Source of the DNA: JASJBU01 sp965372385
GTDB lineage: Bacteria > Pseudomonadota > Gammaproteobacteria > Chromatiales > Chromatiaceae
DNA: 7,682 bases
Direction: 5' to 3'
Assembly: GCA_965372385.1 (NCBI GenBank)
Contig: CBDVCD010000164.1
Coordinates: forward strand, 1 to 7,682
The notes below the pieces were generated by a model. That model did no database searches. It was not told where the DNA came from and saw only the letters and a list, made by a program, of their open reading frames with translations. The translations under genes were made by a program, and so were the position numbers. Of this stretch, positions 1 through 6,886 are shown piece by piece (the first letter of the stretch is position 1; every line of letters starts with the position of its first letter).

Positions 1-11
1 TCCGCACTGAA

Positions 12-497
12 TCATTGACGCTGCCCTTGCGGATCGGGTTCGGCGCTTTTTTCATCGCCCGCGGACGACTTGGGCAACATCGGCTTTGAAAGATCAAGTT
101 CGAGATACGTTTTGATGATATGGAGCATCTCCGGTGTCAAATCAGCAGGCTGGTCAGCAGGCAGGCGCCGCTCGATCACCAGTCTTTTCCTGGGTGTGTC
201 ATATCGAAGCTTTACTTTCATCAGTATGTCGCTCGAAGCTGAATCAGTCGCGACGACAAACTGCTTGGCTTCCGCCTGTAGCGCCTCCAACAGCGCTATT
301 GTTTGCGCGGCGGACAGGTTAATGTGGCGCTCATTCGTTTTGATCTCCACCTTGCATTTGGATTCAAGGCAATCAAGCTTGTGCCTAAAGGATGCCCCTG
401 TTGCGTCTTTGTAACTGACGTAGATATAGGCCTGCTCTTGCGCAACAAGGGTCGCCGCGAAGAGACTGGCAACAACCAGCAGAACGGTTTTTAGCAT
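12..497 (-). CDS. Secreted protein of unknown function, 161 aa
   Basis: I do not recognise the family. The protein starts with a clear Sec signal peptide: a Lys at residue 3, a hydrophobic run over residues 5-18, and a probable signal peptidase I cut after LVA (A19/Q20). The mature part is about 142 residues. Residues 22-60 look beta-rich (AYIYVSYKD, then KCKVEIKT) and contain the only two cysteines, C43 and C48, five apart. They could form a disulfide in the periplasm but do not make a heme site. A helical stretch follows (about 61-78), then a charged beta region (about 91-110), then a Pro/Lys/Glu-rich, probably disordered tail (about 139-161). The ATG is preceded by AAGG/AGGA on the coding strand. 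The gene begins 23 nt after the isomerase stop codon, so the two are very probably co-transcribed. The neighbourhood suggests an accessory role for a secreted cytochrome, but nothing in the sequence proves it. Confidence 0.8.
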   Translation of the reverse strand: MLKTVLLVVASLFAATLVAQEQAYIYVSYKDATGASFRHKLDCLESKCKVEIKTNERHINLSAAQTIALLEALQAEAKQFVVATDSASSDILMKVKLRYDTPRKRLVIERRLPADQPADLTPEMLHIIKTYLELDLSKPMLPKSSAGDEKSAEPDPQGQRQ

Positions 498-520
498 CTA
501 TTCCTACCTTGACGGAGCAC

Positions 521-2029
521 TTAGGGTTTCACTAACTTGTTGAATTCATCCATACGCATCTGCGTTGCTTCCGGCGACTTCAGGGCCTTTTTCTCCAACG
601 CTGCGATCCATTCCGCCTCCGCCTTGAAGAGCCGATCGAGGTTGTCGGCGTAGACCACCACCGGGAATTCTTTCTTACGCAGGTTGATCACATAGGCGTC
701 CATTTTTTCATGGAGGTACCTTCGCCGGGTGTTCTTGCGTGTCGCTTTGTCCACGATATCCTCGAACTGCGCCTCGCGCAGGTCCAGCACCTTGACCAGG
801 TGCCAGCCGGCGGGCGACTCAACCGGTCCACCGATCTCATCGGGTCCCACTGAGAAAGTCAGCTCGTCAAGCCCCGGGAATCCGCTCCCTTTGGTCACCC
901 AGCCCATCTCGCCCAGGGTCTGCTTTGCATTGGGATCGATCGAATAGTCCCTGGCGGCCTCATACAGGGTGATCTCACCGGACTCGATCCTGCCCTTGAT
1001 CTCCTCGGCCGCTTCCCGGGTCTTCAGGACCACCATCTGGATCTTGCGCGCTTCGCGCAGGCTGATCCGGTCCCGATTCTCCTCGAAATAGTTCCAGAGT
1101 TCCGCGTCGGTCGGTTCCATCTGTTTGATCAGATTTTCCCGGTGCAGAATGGTCAGACGATTTTTCTGATACGCCTTTATCCGCCGCTGATAGGCCGGAT
1201 CCTGCTCCAGGCCCGCCGCCCGGCCCTTTTTCGCCATGATGCGCGAGTCGATATAGCGGTCCAGCGCCTTGGCGCGTTCATCGTCCTCGTCCAGGTGAAA
1301 CTCGGCCATGGTGCTGCGCTTGCTTTCGCTACGCAATAGATTTTCCACCTCTTTCCAGTAGACCGGCTCGCCGTCGATCCGGGCCACCACCACCGAGTCC
1401 TTGCGTGCATCGTCACCGTTCGCCTCCAGCTTGGCCTCCTCCACGATCACCTCGACGCCTTCGCGCAACCGCTCCCGCATAGTGGCTGTCCGCCCCTTGA
1501 AGCGTGCCTTGCGGATGGCGGCCTCGATGCCGAGCCTGATCTCGTCCGTCAACTCTTTACCCGCCATGCTCGACCGCTCGAATTGTTCCCGCACCTCGGC
1601 TTCGCTCACTTCGATATCCCCAATCAAGTACTGCTGGCGATAGAGCGAGGCCAGGACACCGTCGGAAAAACGCTGCCGCTCGCGAACATAGAGCGGGTCT
1701 TTGTGCATGCCATGCTTGTGGGCATCCAGGTAGAGCAGGTTGGCGGAGACCGCCTTGTCCAGCAGGGTGATGCGTACCTGATTGCGCTCGGGCGTGCCCA
1801 GGGCAGGCACTGACAGGCCAACCACCGCCGAACTGTTGAGCAGGGTATTGAGCTCACCAAAGGTGATCTCCTGATCGCCTACCTTGGCAATGACGTCGTT
1901 CAGTTCCCTGGCGGCTGCCGCTTCCGTGGTCTGGGCAGTGGCCGGTTTCGGCTCCTCGGCGCAGACGCCAAAGCCAAGCAGGCTCAAGACCGATAAGGTC
2001 AGAATAGATTTACCTAGTGTTTGGTTCAT
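521..2029 (-). CDS. Secreted SurA/PrsA-like parvulin-type peptidyl-prolyl isomerase / chaperone, 502 aa
   Basis: This is a periplasmic or exported folding factor. The signal peptide spans residues 1-24 (cut after VCA); the sequence before C23 (FGV) is not a lipobox, so it is probably not a lipoprotein. A SurA-N-like chaperone module begins at residue 45 (VIAKVGDQEITFGEL) and ends in a long helix and strand near 165-203. A second copy of the same opening occurs at 213-231 (VVVARIDGEPVYWKEVENL), with its helical bundle running to about 320. The PpiC-type parvulin domain is at about 325-417, with the family signatures YSIDP (362-366), GEMGW (373-377), GPVESPAGWH (401-410) and LVKVLD. The conserved second-strand histidine is H410, but the first-strand histidine of the usual xHIL motif is replaced (M332 by gapless alignment), so catalysis may be weak and chaperone activity may dominate. 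A charged helical C-terminal tail of about 85 residues follows. A weak GGAA ribosome site precedes the ATG. It lies downstream of the cytochrome gene but beyond a strong terminator. Parvulins of this kind are known neighbours of some secreted multiheme cytochromes, so cytochrome folding is a plausible job. Confidence 0.9.
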   Translation of the reverse strand: MNQTLGKSILTLSVLSLLGFGVCAEEPKPATAQTTEAAAARELNDVIAKVGDQEITFGELNTLLNSSAVVGLSVPALGTPERNQVRITLLDKAVSANLLYLDAHKHGMHKDPLYVRERQRFSDGVLASLYRQQYLIGDIEVSEAEVREQFERSSMAGKELTDEIRLGIEAAIRKARFKGRTATMRERLREGVEVIVEEAKLEANGDDARKDSVVVARIDGEPVYWKEVENLLRSESKRSTMAEFHLDEDDERAKALDRYIDSRIMAKKGRAAGLEQDPAYQRRIKAYQKNRLTILHRENLIKQMEPTDAELWNYFEENRDRISLREARKIQMVVLKTREAAEEIKGRIESGEITLYEAARDYSIDPNAKQTLGEMGWVTKGSGFPGLDELTFSVGPDEIGGPVESPAGWHLVKVLDLREAQFEDIVDKATRKNTRRRYLHEKMDAYVINLRKKEFPVVVYADNLDRLFKAEAEWIAALEKKALKSPEATQMRMDEFNKLVKP

Positions 2030-2094
2030 TAGAATTATTTCCAGATTCCGAGACTGTGTTCGATTCTAACCAAGTTTCGAAGTTCAGGGCCGGC

Positions 2095-2126
2095 AAAAAA
2101 TGGAGGGGAAGCGGACTCCCTCTCCA
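2095..2126 (-). terminator. Rho-independent terminator after the cytochrome gene
   Basis: Read on the minus strand, an 11-bp stem (one A/C mismatch, one G-T pair) closes on a TCCG tetraloop at 2101-2126 and is followed at once by six T residues (plus-strand A run, 2095-2100). It lies about 50 nt past the cytochrome stop codon and about 65 nt before the isomerase start. It should end or attenuate cytochrome transcription, so the isomerase and 161-aa genes probably have their own promoter or live on read-through. Confidence 0.85.
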
Positions 2127-2137
2127 GCGTCTCTAAG

Positions 2138-2166
2138 GACTCCCGCTCAACCTGCGAACGGGAGTT
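2138..2166 (-). repeat. Inverted repeat just after the cytochrome stop codon
   Basis: Plus-strand arms ACTCCCG (2139-2145) and CGGGAGT (2159-2165) are perfectly complementary across a 13-nt loop, with one further G-T pair outside. It sits between the stop codon and the terminator hairpin, and the 8-mer GGGAGTCC occurs in both hairpins on the coding strand. In RNA it could stabilise the 3' end of the cytochrome mRNA. No T tract follows it, so it is not itself a terminator. Confidence 0.55.
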
Positions 2167-2175
2167 GTATCGGCC

Positions 2176-5100
2176 TTACCAGCCGCAGGTGCTGTCGGTC
2201 CGATTGAGGCTTACCGTCTCCCAGGTCGACTCGGCCACACGCCCCTCGGTCAGATGCTGCTTCCACTCGGTATCGCCGCAGCTGACGCTGCGGCCTTCGT
2301 TGCCGTGGCAGCTCAGGCAAACGCCAGTCGAACCATTGGCCGAAGTGAAGGGCGCACCGTACAATTCGGTCTCCGCCTTGTCCATCATGGACCGTGGGAT
2401 GTCCTTACTGCCTCCCTTCCAGGCGTGATCGGTGTAGCTTGATTCGAGTGGATCCACATCGCTCCAGTTGTCGCCCTGGACACCGTGGCAGTTGAGGCAG
2501 GTACTGGTCAGCACGCTGTCCTCGTCCGTGTAAGTGTGGGCCCACCCAACCGCATCGTCGAAGTTATTGATAGACCCCAAGGTGCCACCGGGATTGTTCC
2601 TAATCCAGGACGGGATACCGTCGGCTTCCACCGCGTGGCAGGCACCACACTTGATCGGACCGTGCGAGCCGTCCGCATTCAGGTTGGCCGCCTGGGCATA
2701 GGTGGTCGTGTCGATAGTCGGAGTCACCGGATAGAGACCGTGGATCGACTCATGGCAACCCTGGCAGGAGATGTCCTGATGGCCGCGGGAGTAGCGCATC
2801 AGGCTCGCCTTGCGTGGATAGTTGAACGGCGGGAAGGCGTTGATGTTGCCGCTCTGCTCCGTGTACGGAGCGGCATGGCAGTCCGCGCAGTGGGGCTCGC
2901 CTGGGGACAGCCAGTGATCCCGGCCGTCGGTGGCGGCCGAGAAGGGCACCGGGGCGGCAATGCTGCCATTGCCTTCCGCATCCAGCGTGTTCTGGGCCAG
3001 GGTCACGCAATCCGGCGTGGTGCAGAAGCCCTCCAGTATGCGCACGCTCGGGTCGCCGTCCACGTCGAGCGCAACACAGACGTACACGCCGAAGGTATCG
3101 TTGAATACCGCCGTTGTCCAAGGCACGGTGTTGCAAACCGGATTCGCGTTTGCCTCGATGGTCGCCACATTGGCATCCGGCACATCCGGGCTCCAGATCT
3201 CACGGGTGAAGTCACCCAGCGGATTGTCCGCTGTAGGATCGAGCATGGCGATGGCCTCTGCCTCGGTGAGCCCGACCGCTGCCGCCACGTCCGCCAGAGT
3301 CGGCAGGGCACGGATGTTCACGGCATCCGTGGTGAGATCCGCCTGCTTGCCCGGCACTGCGTGGATCAGGTCGAGCATGTTCTCATTGCGCCAGATCTCC
3401 TGACCCAACTGAGTGTGGCAGTTGGTGCACCAGATACCCTTGTCACCGCCACCGGCATGCTGGTCGGAGAACACATTGTCCGACAGCCACTGGCCCACCG
3501 CATTCAGGTGCTCCGGTGTCTCAGCACCGTCGCTGTCCTTGCCCGGGTTGGAATGCACGTCGCGGCCCACGAAGCAACCGCCGTTGGCGTCACGGTTATC
3601 GGCATTGGCGTAGAAATTATCACCCTCGATAGTGATGGGATAACCGGCCATATCGCCGTCGGAGCGGTGCGCCGGATGGCAACCCTGACAGCTACCGTCA
3701 CGGCCGAGAGAGTCGGAGAAGACGATCACGCCGCCGTCACTGACGCCGCGATGGTTGTCGTGGAGGGCCTCGGTTATCGGCGGGATCAGGGAACCCGCGA
3801 GGCAGGGCTCAGCACCCAGCTCGTTGTCGGGTCCGCAGTTGGCCGATTTGACCACTGCAATGACGTTGTCCGCGTGGCACTTCTGGCAGACCACCGACTC
3901 CTTGCCCAGACGGGTGATCTGCGGCAGTTCGCTGCCGAAACCCGGGTTGCTCGGGTCGTCCGGATCACCCGGCCAGTTGGCTGTGAAGCTGGTCCCGTGC
4001 TGCTGGTCGTGGATACCCAGGATGCTGATGGCCGCCCCCTTCAACCTTGGGTAAAAGGTGGAATCGCCAGCCGCCTCACTCAGTCCGTAGAAGTTCATCC
4101 AGAAATCGATTTCAACCTGGACATCCTCCGCGATAGCGGCGTTTCTGCCACCGATCTGCTGGGCGCTGTTCTGGCTGGTCGCCTGCAGCTCGGAGTGGCA
4201 GCGCTCACAGTTCGGGATGTCGATTGGTGCGGTGCCAAAACCGATGACCGGGTTGCCGTCGTCGATGACGGGCGTACCGATCCCGCCAGGGACGTTCGGA
4301 TCGTAATGATGCATCTGGGCCTTCATGACTACGTACGGGCGGATGGAATCCTCGTCCACCAGCCCCGGATCACTGAAGAAGTCGATGCTGTCCTCGAAAG
4401 GGGTCAACGGCAGTCCCAGGGCCTCCCAGATGCGCGGCGAGGTCAACATCACCGGCAGGTTCTCCAGCACCTTCATCTGGGTATAGACCACGGTCCCATG
4501 GTCGGTGGAGAAGGTCAGCAGGTTGCCGTTGGAGTAACCGCCGCAATCGTTGGCCACCACCGGATTGTTGGGATCCCCGTCCTGGGTATCCGGACCCATC
4601 GGGTGGAAGGCCGGACCGCAGTCTGGCGGCACCATCAGCGAGAGCGGCGTGCTGGCGTTCAGGTTCTCCAGGCCGAGCCGGATCTTGTCCACCTCTGCCG
4701 TGGAGTTGGTGGGATTACTCCCCTCCAGATCGGCATAGATGTAGAAGTGGTTCATCCAGCCGCTGCCGTAGTTGTCATTGGCATCGGTGTAGTCGCCGTC
4801 ACCCAGGACCACATTGGTCACACCCTCATAGGTACCGGTGATCAGCCTGTTGCCTGCATCGGTGGCAGCCGCATCATAGACCGTGTTCCACATGAACAGG
4901 GAGTTACCCTCCGTCGCACTGATCAGGGTGCTGGACTGGGGTTTGCCGCGGCCGTCGTTACGCGGCTGGGCCTCGTGCCAGTAGCGCAGCACGTATTTGT
5001 TGAAGTCACCATCAGCGTTCAGTTGCGGTTCACGCAGCACTGTCTCGCGCCCAAGTGGGTCCAGGCCGACCTTGGGATCGCCCTCCAGCAGCATCGGGAA

Positions 5101-6282
5101 GTCGCTGTCGTTGTCGCCCTTGTCGCTTCGCGCCACCTGGGCCAGGATCGAGTTGTAGGGTGGCAACACACAGCAGTAGGCGAACTCGAAACCGGTGCAA
5201 TGCATGCCCAGCTCGTAGTTCATCAGGATGTTGAACTTATTCTGGTTGCTGGTGTTGACCAACAGGCCAGTCTCTATCGTGAGATCGACGGTTTGGGTGT
5301 TACTGATCAACTGGCCATCGCTGGCGACATAGGTGAAGCTGTCCGCCATGGTGCCGGGGTTCGGCGTGTAGCTGAATGAGCCGTCCGGGTTAAGCACCAA
5401 GGTACCGGCGATAACGTCGCCCACGAGCTCGGCGCTCAGCGTATCCCCGTCCGGATCGCTGGCGTTCAGCAGCACGCCGGGGTATGGCACCTCCGCATTA
5501 CCCAGTACACCATCGGGACCCGCCCGGTCGAGTACCGCCGTATCGATCGGGAAGGTCTGATCGACGGCGGTAGGTGGGTTGTTAGGTCCGCCCAGCTCGT
5601 TGACCGTGATGGTCACGGTGGCGGCAGTATCGCTGTTGACCAGACCGTCGTTGGCGAAATAGGTGAAGCTGTCCGTGCCGAAGAAACCTGCAGTTGGAAC
5701 ATAGGTTAATGATCCGTCAGCATTCAGGCTGAGGCTGCCGTTGGTCGCATCCGTATCGAGAACCGCTGTCAGCGTATCACCGTCCACATCGATATCGTTG
5801 CCGAGCACGCCAGGGGCCGCCACAGTCAGGGTCGTATCCTGATCCATGCCATAGGCGTCATCCACGGCCACCGGCGGGGTATTGCCGACAGGCGGTTTCG
5901 GCGCACAGTCGTCTGGCGCGCCATGCACCGGAAAATCTATGACGGGAGATTCGCCGGTAAGAAGCGCACTGACCGCGCAAGGTACCGGGTCCAGCGGGTT
6001 GTTGCGCTTGGATTTGATCTTGAGCTTCCACTTGCCGTTGCCCTTGACGGACGCGGTTCCCAACAGGGTCGAATTCGGTGGTGTGGTGTAACCATAGTAG
6101 ACCTCCACGGTACCGCCTCTCCCATCGGTGCCTTCGACCTCGAGGGTATCTCGTTCCCAGCTGGCCTCTGTTATTGTCAACGCGGCAAGTGCTTGGTCGC
6201 CCCATGCGATCAGCGCAAGGCCGGCAATCGCCACGGCGGGTCTAAGCAACCTTTGTCGCCATCTACAGTCTCTCTTGCTCAT
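2176..6282 (-). CDS. Large secreted nonaheme c-type cytochrome with Ig/cadherin-like N-terminal modules, 1368 aa
   Basis: This is a periplasmic or extracellular electron-transfer protein. The start is the ATG at 6282, because a GGAGGA ribosome site lies 8 nt before it and it gives a classic signal peptide: basic residues 3-14, hydrophobic core 15-27, cut after ALA at residue 33. Residues 34-128 form a beta-sandwich-like module with a possible C102-C126 disulfide. Residues 135-229 and 235-337 are two cadherin-like/VCBS-type repeats, both opening N-x-PP-x-AVD and containing a calcium-type D-x-DGDTL motif. Residues 345-690 are a central region without heme sites that contains ELGMHCTGFEFAYCCVLPP (357-375). 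Nine CXXCH heme sites follow, with first Cys at 692, 799, 865, 952, 1132, 1173, 1212, 1262 and 1322. Many non-CXXCH histidines (for example MHHYD, ALHDNH, SIHG) could be sixth ligands, so bis-His hemes are likely. C1335 and C1366 flank the C-terminal tail and may form a disulfide. There is no lipobox, transmembrane helix or sorting signal. By architecture it resembles cytochromes of extracellular or respiratory electron transfer; its electron donor and acceptor cannot be read from the sequence. Confidence 0.93.
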   Translation of the reverse strand: MSKRDCRWRQRLLRPAVAIAGLALIAWGDQALAALTITEASWERDTLEVEGTDGRGGTVEVYYGYTTPPNSTLLGTASVKGNGKWKLKIKSKRNNPLDPVPCAVSALLTGESPVIDFPVHGAPDDCAPKPPVGNTPPVAVDDAYGMDQDTTLTVAAPGVLGNDIDVDGDTLTAVLDTDATNGSLSLNADGSLTYVPTAGFFGTDSFTYFANDGLVNSDTAATVTITVNELGGPNNPPTAVDQTFPIDTAVLDRAGPDGVLGNAEVPYPGVLLNASDPDGDTLSAELVGDVIAGTLVLNPDGSFSYTPNPGTMADSFTYVASDGQLISNTQTVDLTIETGLLVNTSNQNKFNILMNYELGMHCTGFEFAYCCVLPPYNSILAQVARSDKGDNDSDFPMLLEGDPKVGLDPLGRETVLREPQLNADGDFNKYVLRYWHEAQPRNDGRGKPQSSTLISATEGNSLFMWNTVYDAAATDAGNRLITGTYEGVTNVVLGDGDYTDANDNYGSGWMNHFYIYADLEGSNPTNSTAEVDKIRLGLENLNASTPLSLMVPPDCGPAFHPMGPDTQDGDPNNPVVANDCGGYSNGNLLTFSTDHGTVVYTQMKVLENLPVMLTSPRIWEALGLPLTPFEDSIDFFSDPGLVDEDSIRPYVVMKAQMHHYDPNVPGGIGTPVIDDGNPVIGFGTAPIDIPNCERCHSELQATSQNSAQQIGGRNAAIAEDVQVEIDFWMNFYGLSEAAGDSTFYPRLKGAAISILGIHDQQHGTSFTANWPGDPDDPSNPGFGSELPQITRLGKESVVCQKCHADNVIAVVKSANCGPDNELGAEPCLAGSLIPPITEALHDNHRGVSDGGVIVFSDSLGRDGSCQGCHPAHRSDGDMAGYPITIEGDNFYANADNRDANGGCFVGRDVHSNPGKDSDGAETPEHLNAVGQWLSDNVFSDQHAGGGDKGIWCTNCHTQLGQEIWRNENMLDLIHAVPGKQADLTTDAVNIRALPTLADVAAAVGLTEAEAIAMLDPTADNPLGDFTREIWSPDVPDANVATIEANANPVCNTVPWTTAVFNDTFGVYVCVALDVDGDPSVRILEGFCTTPDCVTLAQNTLDAEGNGSIAAPVPFSAATDGRDHWLSPGEPHCADCHAAPYTEQSGNINAFPPFNYPRKASLMRYSRGHQDISCQGCHESIHGLYPVTPTIDTTTYAQAANLNADGSHGPIKCGACHAVEADGIPSWIRNNPGGTLGSINNFDDAVGWAHTYTDEDSVLTSTCLNCHGVQGDNWSDVDPLESSYTDHAWKGGSKDIPRSMMDKAETELYGAPFTSANGSTGVCLSCHGNEGRSVSCGDTEWKQHLTEGRVAESTWETVSLNRTDSTCGW

Positions 6283-6290
6283 TGTTTCAT

Positions 6291-6296
6291 TCCTCC
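6291..6296 (-). promoter_or_regulatory. Shine-Dalgarno site fixing the cytochrome start
   Basis: The coding strand reads GGAGGA eight bases before the ATG at 6282. This near-perfect site decides the start in favour of this ATG over an in-frame TTG 57 nt further upstream (6339), whose extra 19 residues would spoil the signal peptide. Confidence 0.88.
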
Positions 6297-6387
6297 GCGG
6301 TTTTTGAAAAAATTGCCGTTGTGATCCACAGGTGGCCAAAATTGCCCCTGGAATCTTCCGAAGCTCTTGTTATCCTTGATTAGATCT

Positions 6388-6420
6388 CCGTTAACGCACC
6401 GTTAAAATGCCGGTAATCCT
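6388..6420. promoter_or_regulatory. Three phased 11-bp direct repeats, candidate response-regulator operator
   Basis: Three consecutive 11-mers begin CCGTTAA, CCGTTAA and CCGGTAA at 6388, 6399 and 6410. An exact 11-bp (one helical turn) period of direct repeats is typical of OmpR/PhoB-family response regulators. The GTTAA core resembles the ArcA direct-repeat element of E. coli. The block is 106-138 bp upstream of the cytochrome ATG. The regulator's identity is an inference; only the repeats are seen. Confidence 0.45.
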
Positions 6421-6544
6421 GGTGATCTTGAGACAGCCTTGCGTATTTCCCGTGCGGCTAATATTGTTATATTTTTCCCAAATCAATAATAGCCTAAGTT
6501 GACCGTTTGTGGGAATCATGCTGTCAATAGAATTGCGATTATGT

Positions 6545-6562
6545 TAATATATCTAATATATA
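6545..6562. repeat. Tandem 9-bp AT repeat
   Basis: TAATATATC is followed directly by TAATATATA. It is embedded in the most AT-rich block of the window (about 6530-6585). It may be an easily melted or curved segment between the divergent genes. It could equally be chance in AT-rich DNA. Confidence 0.35.
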
Positions 6563-6603
6563 CAATGACTTATGTAAATATTCTTGCGCCAAGTCAGCAC
6601 CAG

Positions 6604-6629
6604 GGCGCCGCATGGGGTGTGCAGGCGCC
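6604..6629. repeat. GC-rich hairpin GGCGCC...GGCGCC
   Basis: GGCGCC at 6604-6609 pairs with GGCGCC at 6624-6629, extended by GCA/TGC with one bulged A, leaving a 7-nt loop. No T tract follows on either strand, so it is not a standard terminator. A smaller perfect hairpin, TGCCG-GAA-CGGCA, lies at 6660-6672. Their role is unknown. Confidence 0.4.
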
Positions 6630-6731
6630 AATATCTCCGGCGAGTCAGGTACCCTCCCATGCCGGAACGGCAATATCGACAACACGCGATTACCCTTGAT
6701 TTTAAATGTCTTTACCCAGGGAAAATGCGTA

Positions 6732-6759
6732 TTGATGTTTTCATGATTGGGACTATAAA
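6732..6759 (+). promoter_or_regulatory. Putative sigma-70 promoter of the HMA-like gene
   Basis: TTGATG (6732-6737, 4/6 to the -35 consensus) and TATAAA (6754-6759, 5/6 to the -10 consensus) are separated by 16 bp. Transcription would start near 6766 and give a leader of about 120 nt holding the inverted repeats at 6767-6829. The call rests on sequence match alone. Confidence 0.4.
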
Positions 6760-6766
6760 ATTAATT

Positions 6767-6829
6767 CAGTTCCAGGGTTTATAAAGAACTTGTTCTGGTG
6801 AGAAGTCACTAAAAGCTAACCAGGAACTG
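6767..6829 (+). repeat. Nested inverted repeats with GTTC half-sites in the HMA-like gene leader
   Basis: Outer arms CAGTTCCAGG (6767-6776) and CCAGGAACTG (6820-6829) are complementary at 9 of 10 positions. Inside lies the palindrome AGAAC-TT-GTTCT (6785-6796), followed by GG so that GTTCTGG recurs. The result is four GTTC/GAAC half-sites in 63 bp. It could be a leader RNA structure or a repressor or activator operator just downstream of the putative promoter. No known family is assigned. Confidence 0.45.
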
Positions 6830-6886
6830 ACTCAAACTGAAGTAACGTCTGAGGCAACCACATCCCTTTCATTTTTGGAGCAGAAT

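Larger units (their letters stand above)
6283..6886. other. Divergent non-coding regulatory region between the cytochrome and HMA-like genes
   Basis: This 604-bp stretch contains no convincing gene; the short frames across it start with non-ATG codons or lack ribosome sites and family resemblance. It is a mosaic: a region with phased 11-bp repeats near the cytochrome (6388-6420), an AT-rich block (about 6460-6590), a GC-rich block with small hairpins (about 6597-6672), and an AT-rich promoter-like segment with inverted repeats before the plus-strand gene (6732-6829). No tRNA or recognised riboswitch is seen. I found no clear sigma-70 promoter for the cytochrome itself. Confidence 0.7.

Noticed and set aside
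1942..1975. A lipobox at C23 of the isomerase
   Set aside because: The residues before the cysteine are FGV, which do not fit the L-[AS]-[GA]-C rule; VCA/EE fits signal peptidase I better.
2950..3570. Extra heme sites at CFVGRDVH and CTTPDC in the cytochrome
   Set aside because: Neither has the C-x-x-C-H spacing, nor an obvious CX3CH or CX4CH variant, so they were not counted.
2485..5379. A 964-codon open frame on the plus strand, antisense to the cytochrome gene
   Set aside because: The opposite strand encodes a signal peptide, cadherin-like repeats and nine heme sites. The antisense product is a low-complexity Val/Arg/Gly/His mix with no domain. Its length follows from GC-rich codon usage, including the repeated heme codons read backwards.
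6283..6339. An upstream in-frame TTG start for the cytochrome, adding 19 residues
   Set aside because: The GGAGGA site is correctly spaced only for the ATG at 6282, and the extra residues would precede and weaken the signal peptide.
6372..6390. An FNR-type site around CCTTGATTAGATCTCC
   Set aside because: Only the TTGAT half matches; the ATCAA half at the required spacing is absent.
6499..6784. Two overlapping short plus-strand frames in the divergent intergenic region
   Set aside because: They lack convincing start contexts, and the translations change from AT-rich hydrophobic to random composition along the mosaic DNA.
6875..6886. A TTG start for the HMA-like protein
   Set aside because: It overlaps the GGAG ribosome site that serves the ATG at 6887.
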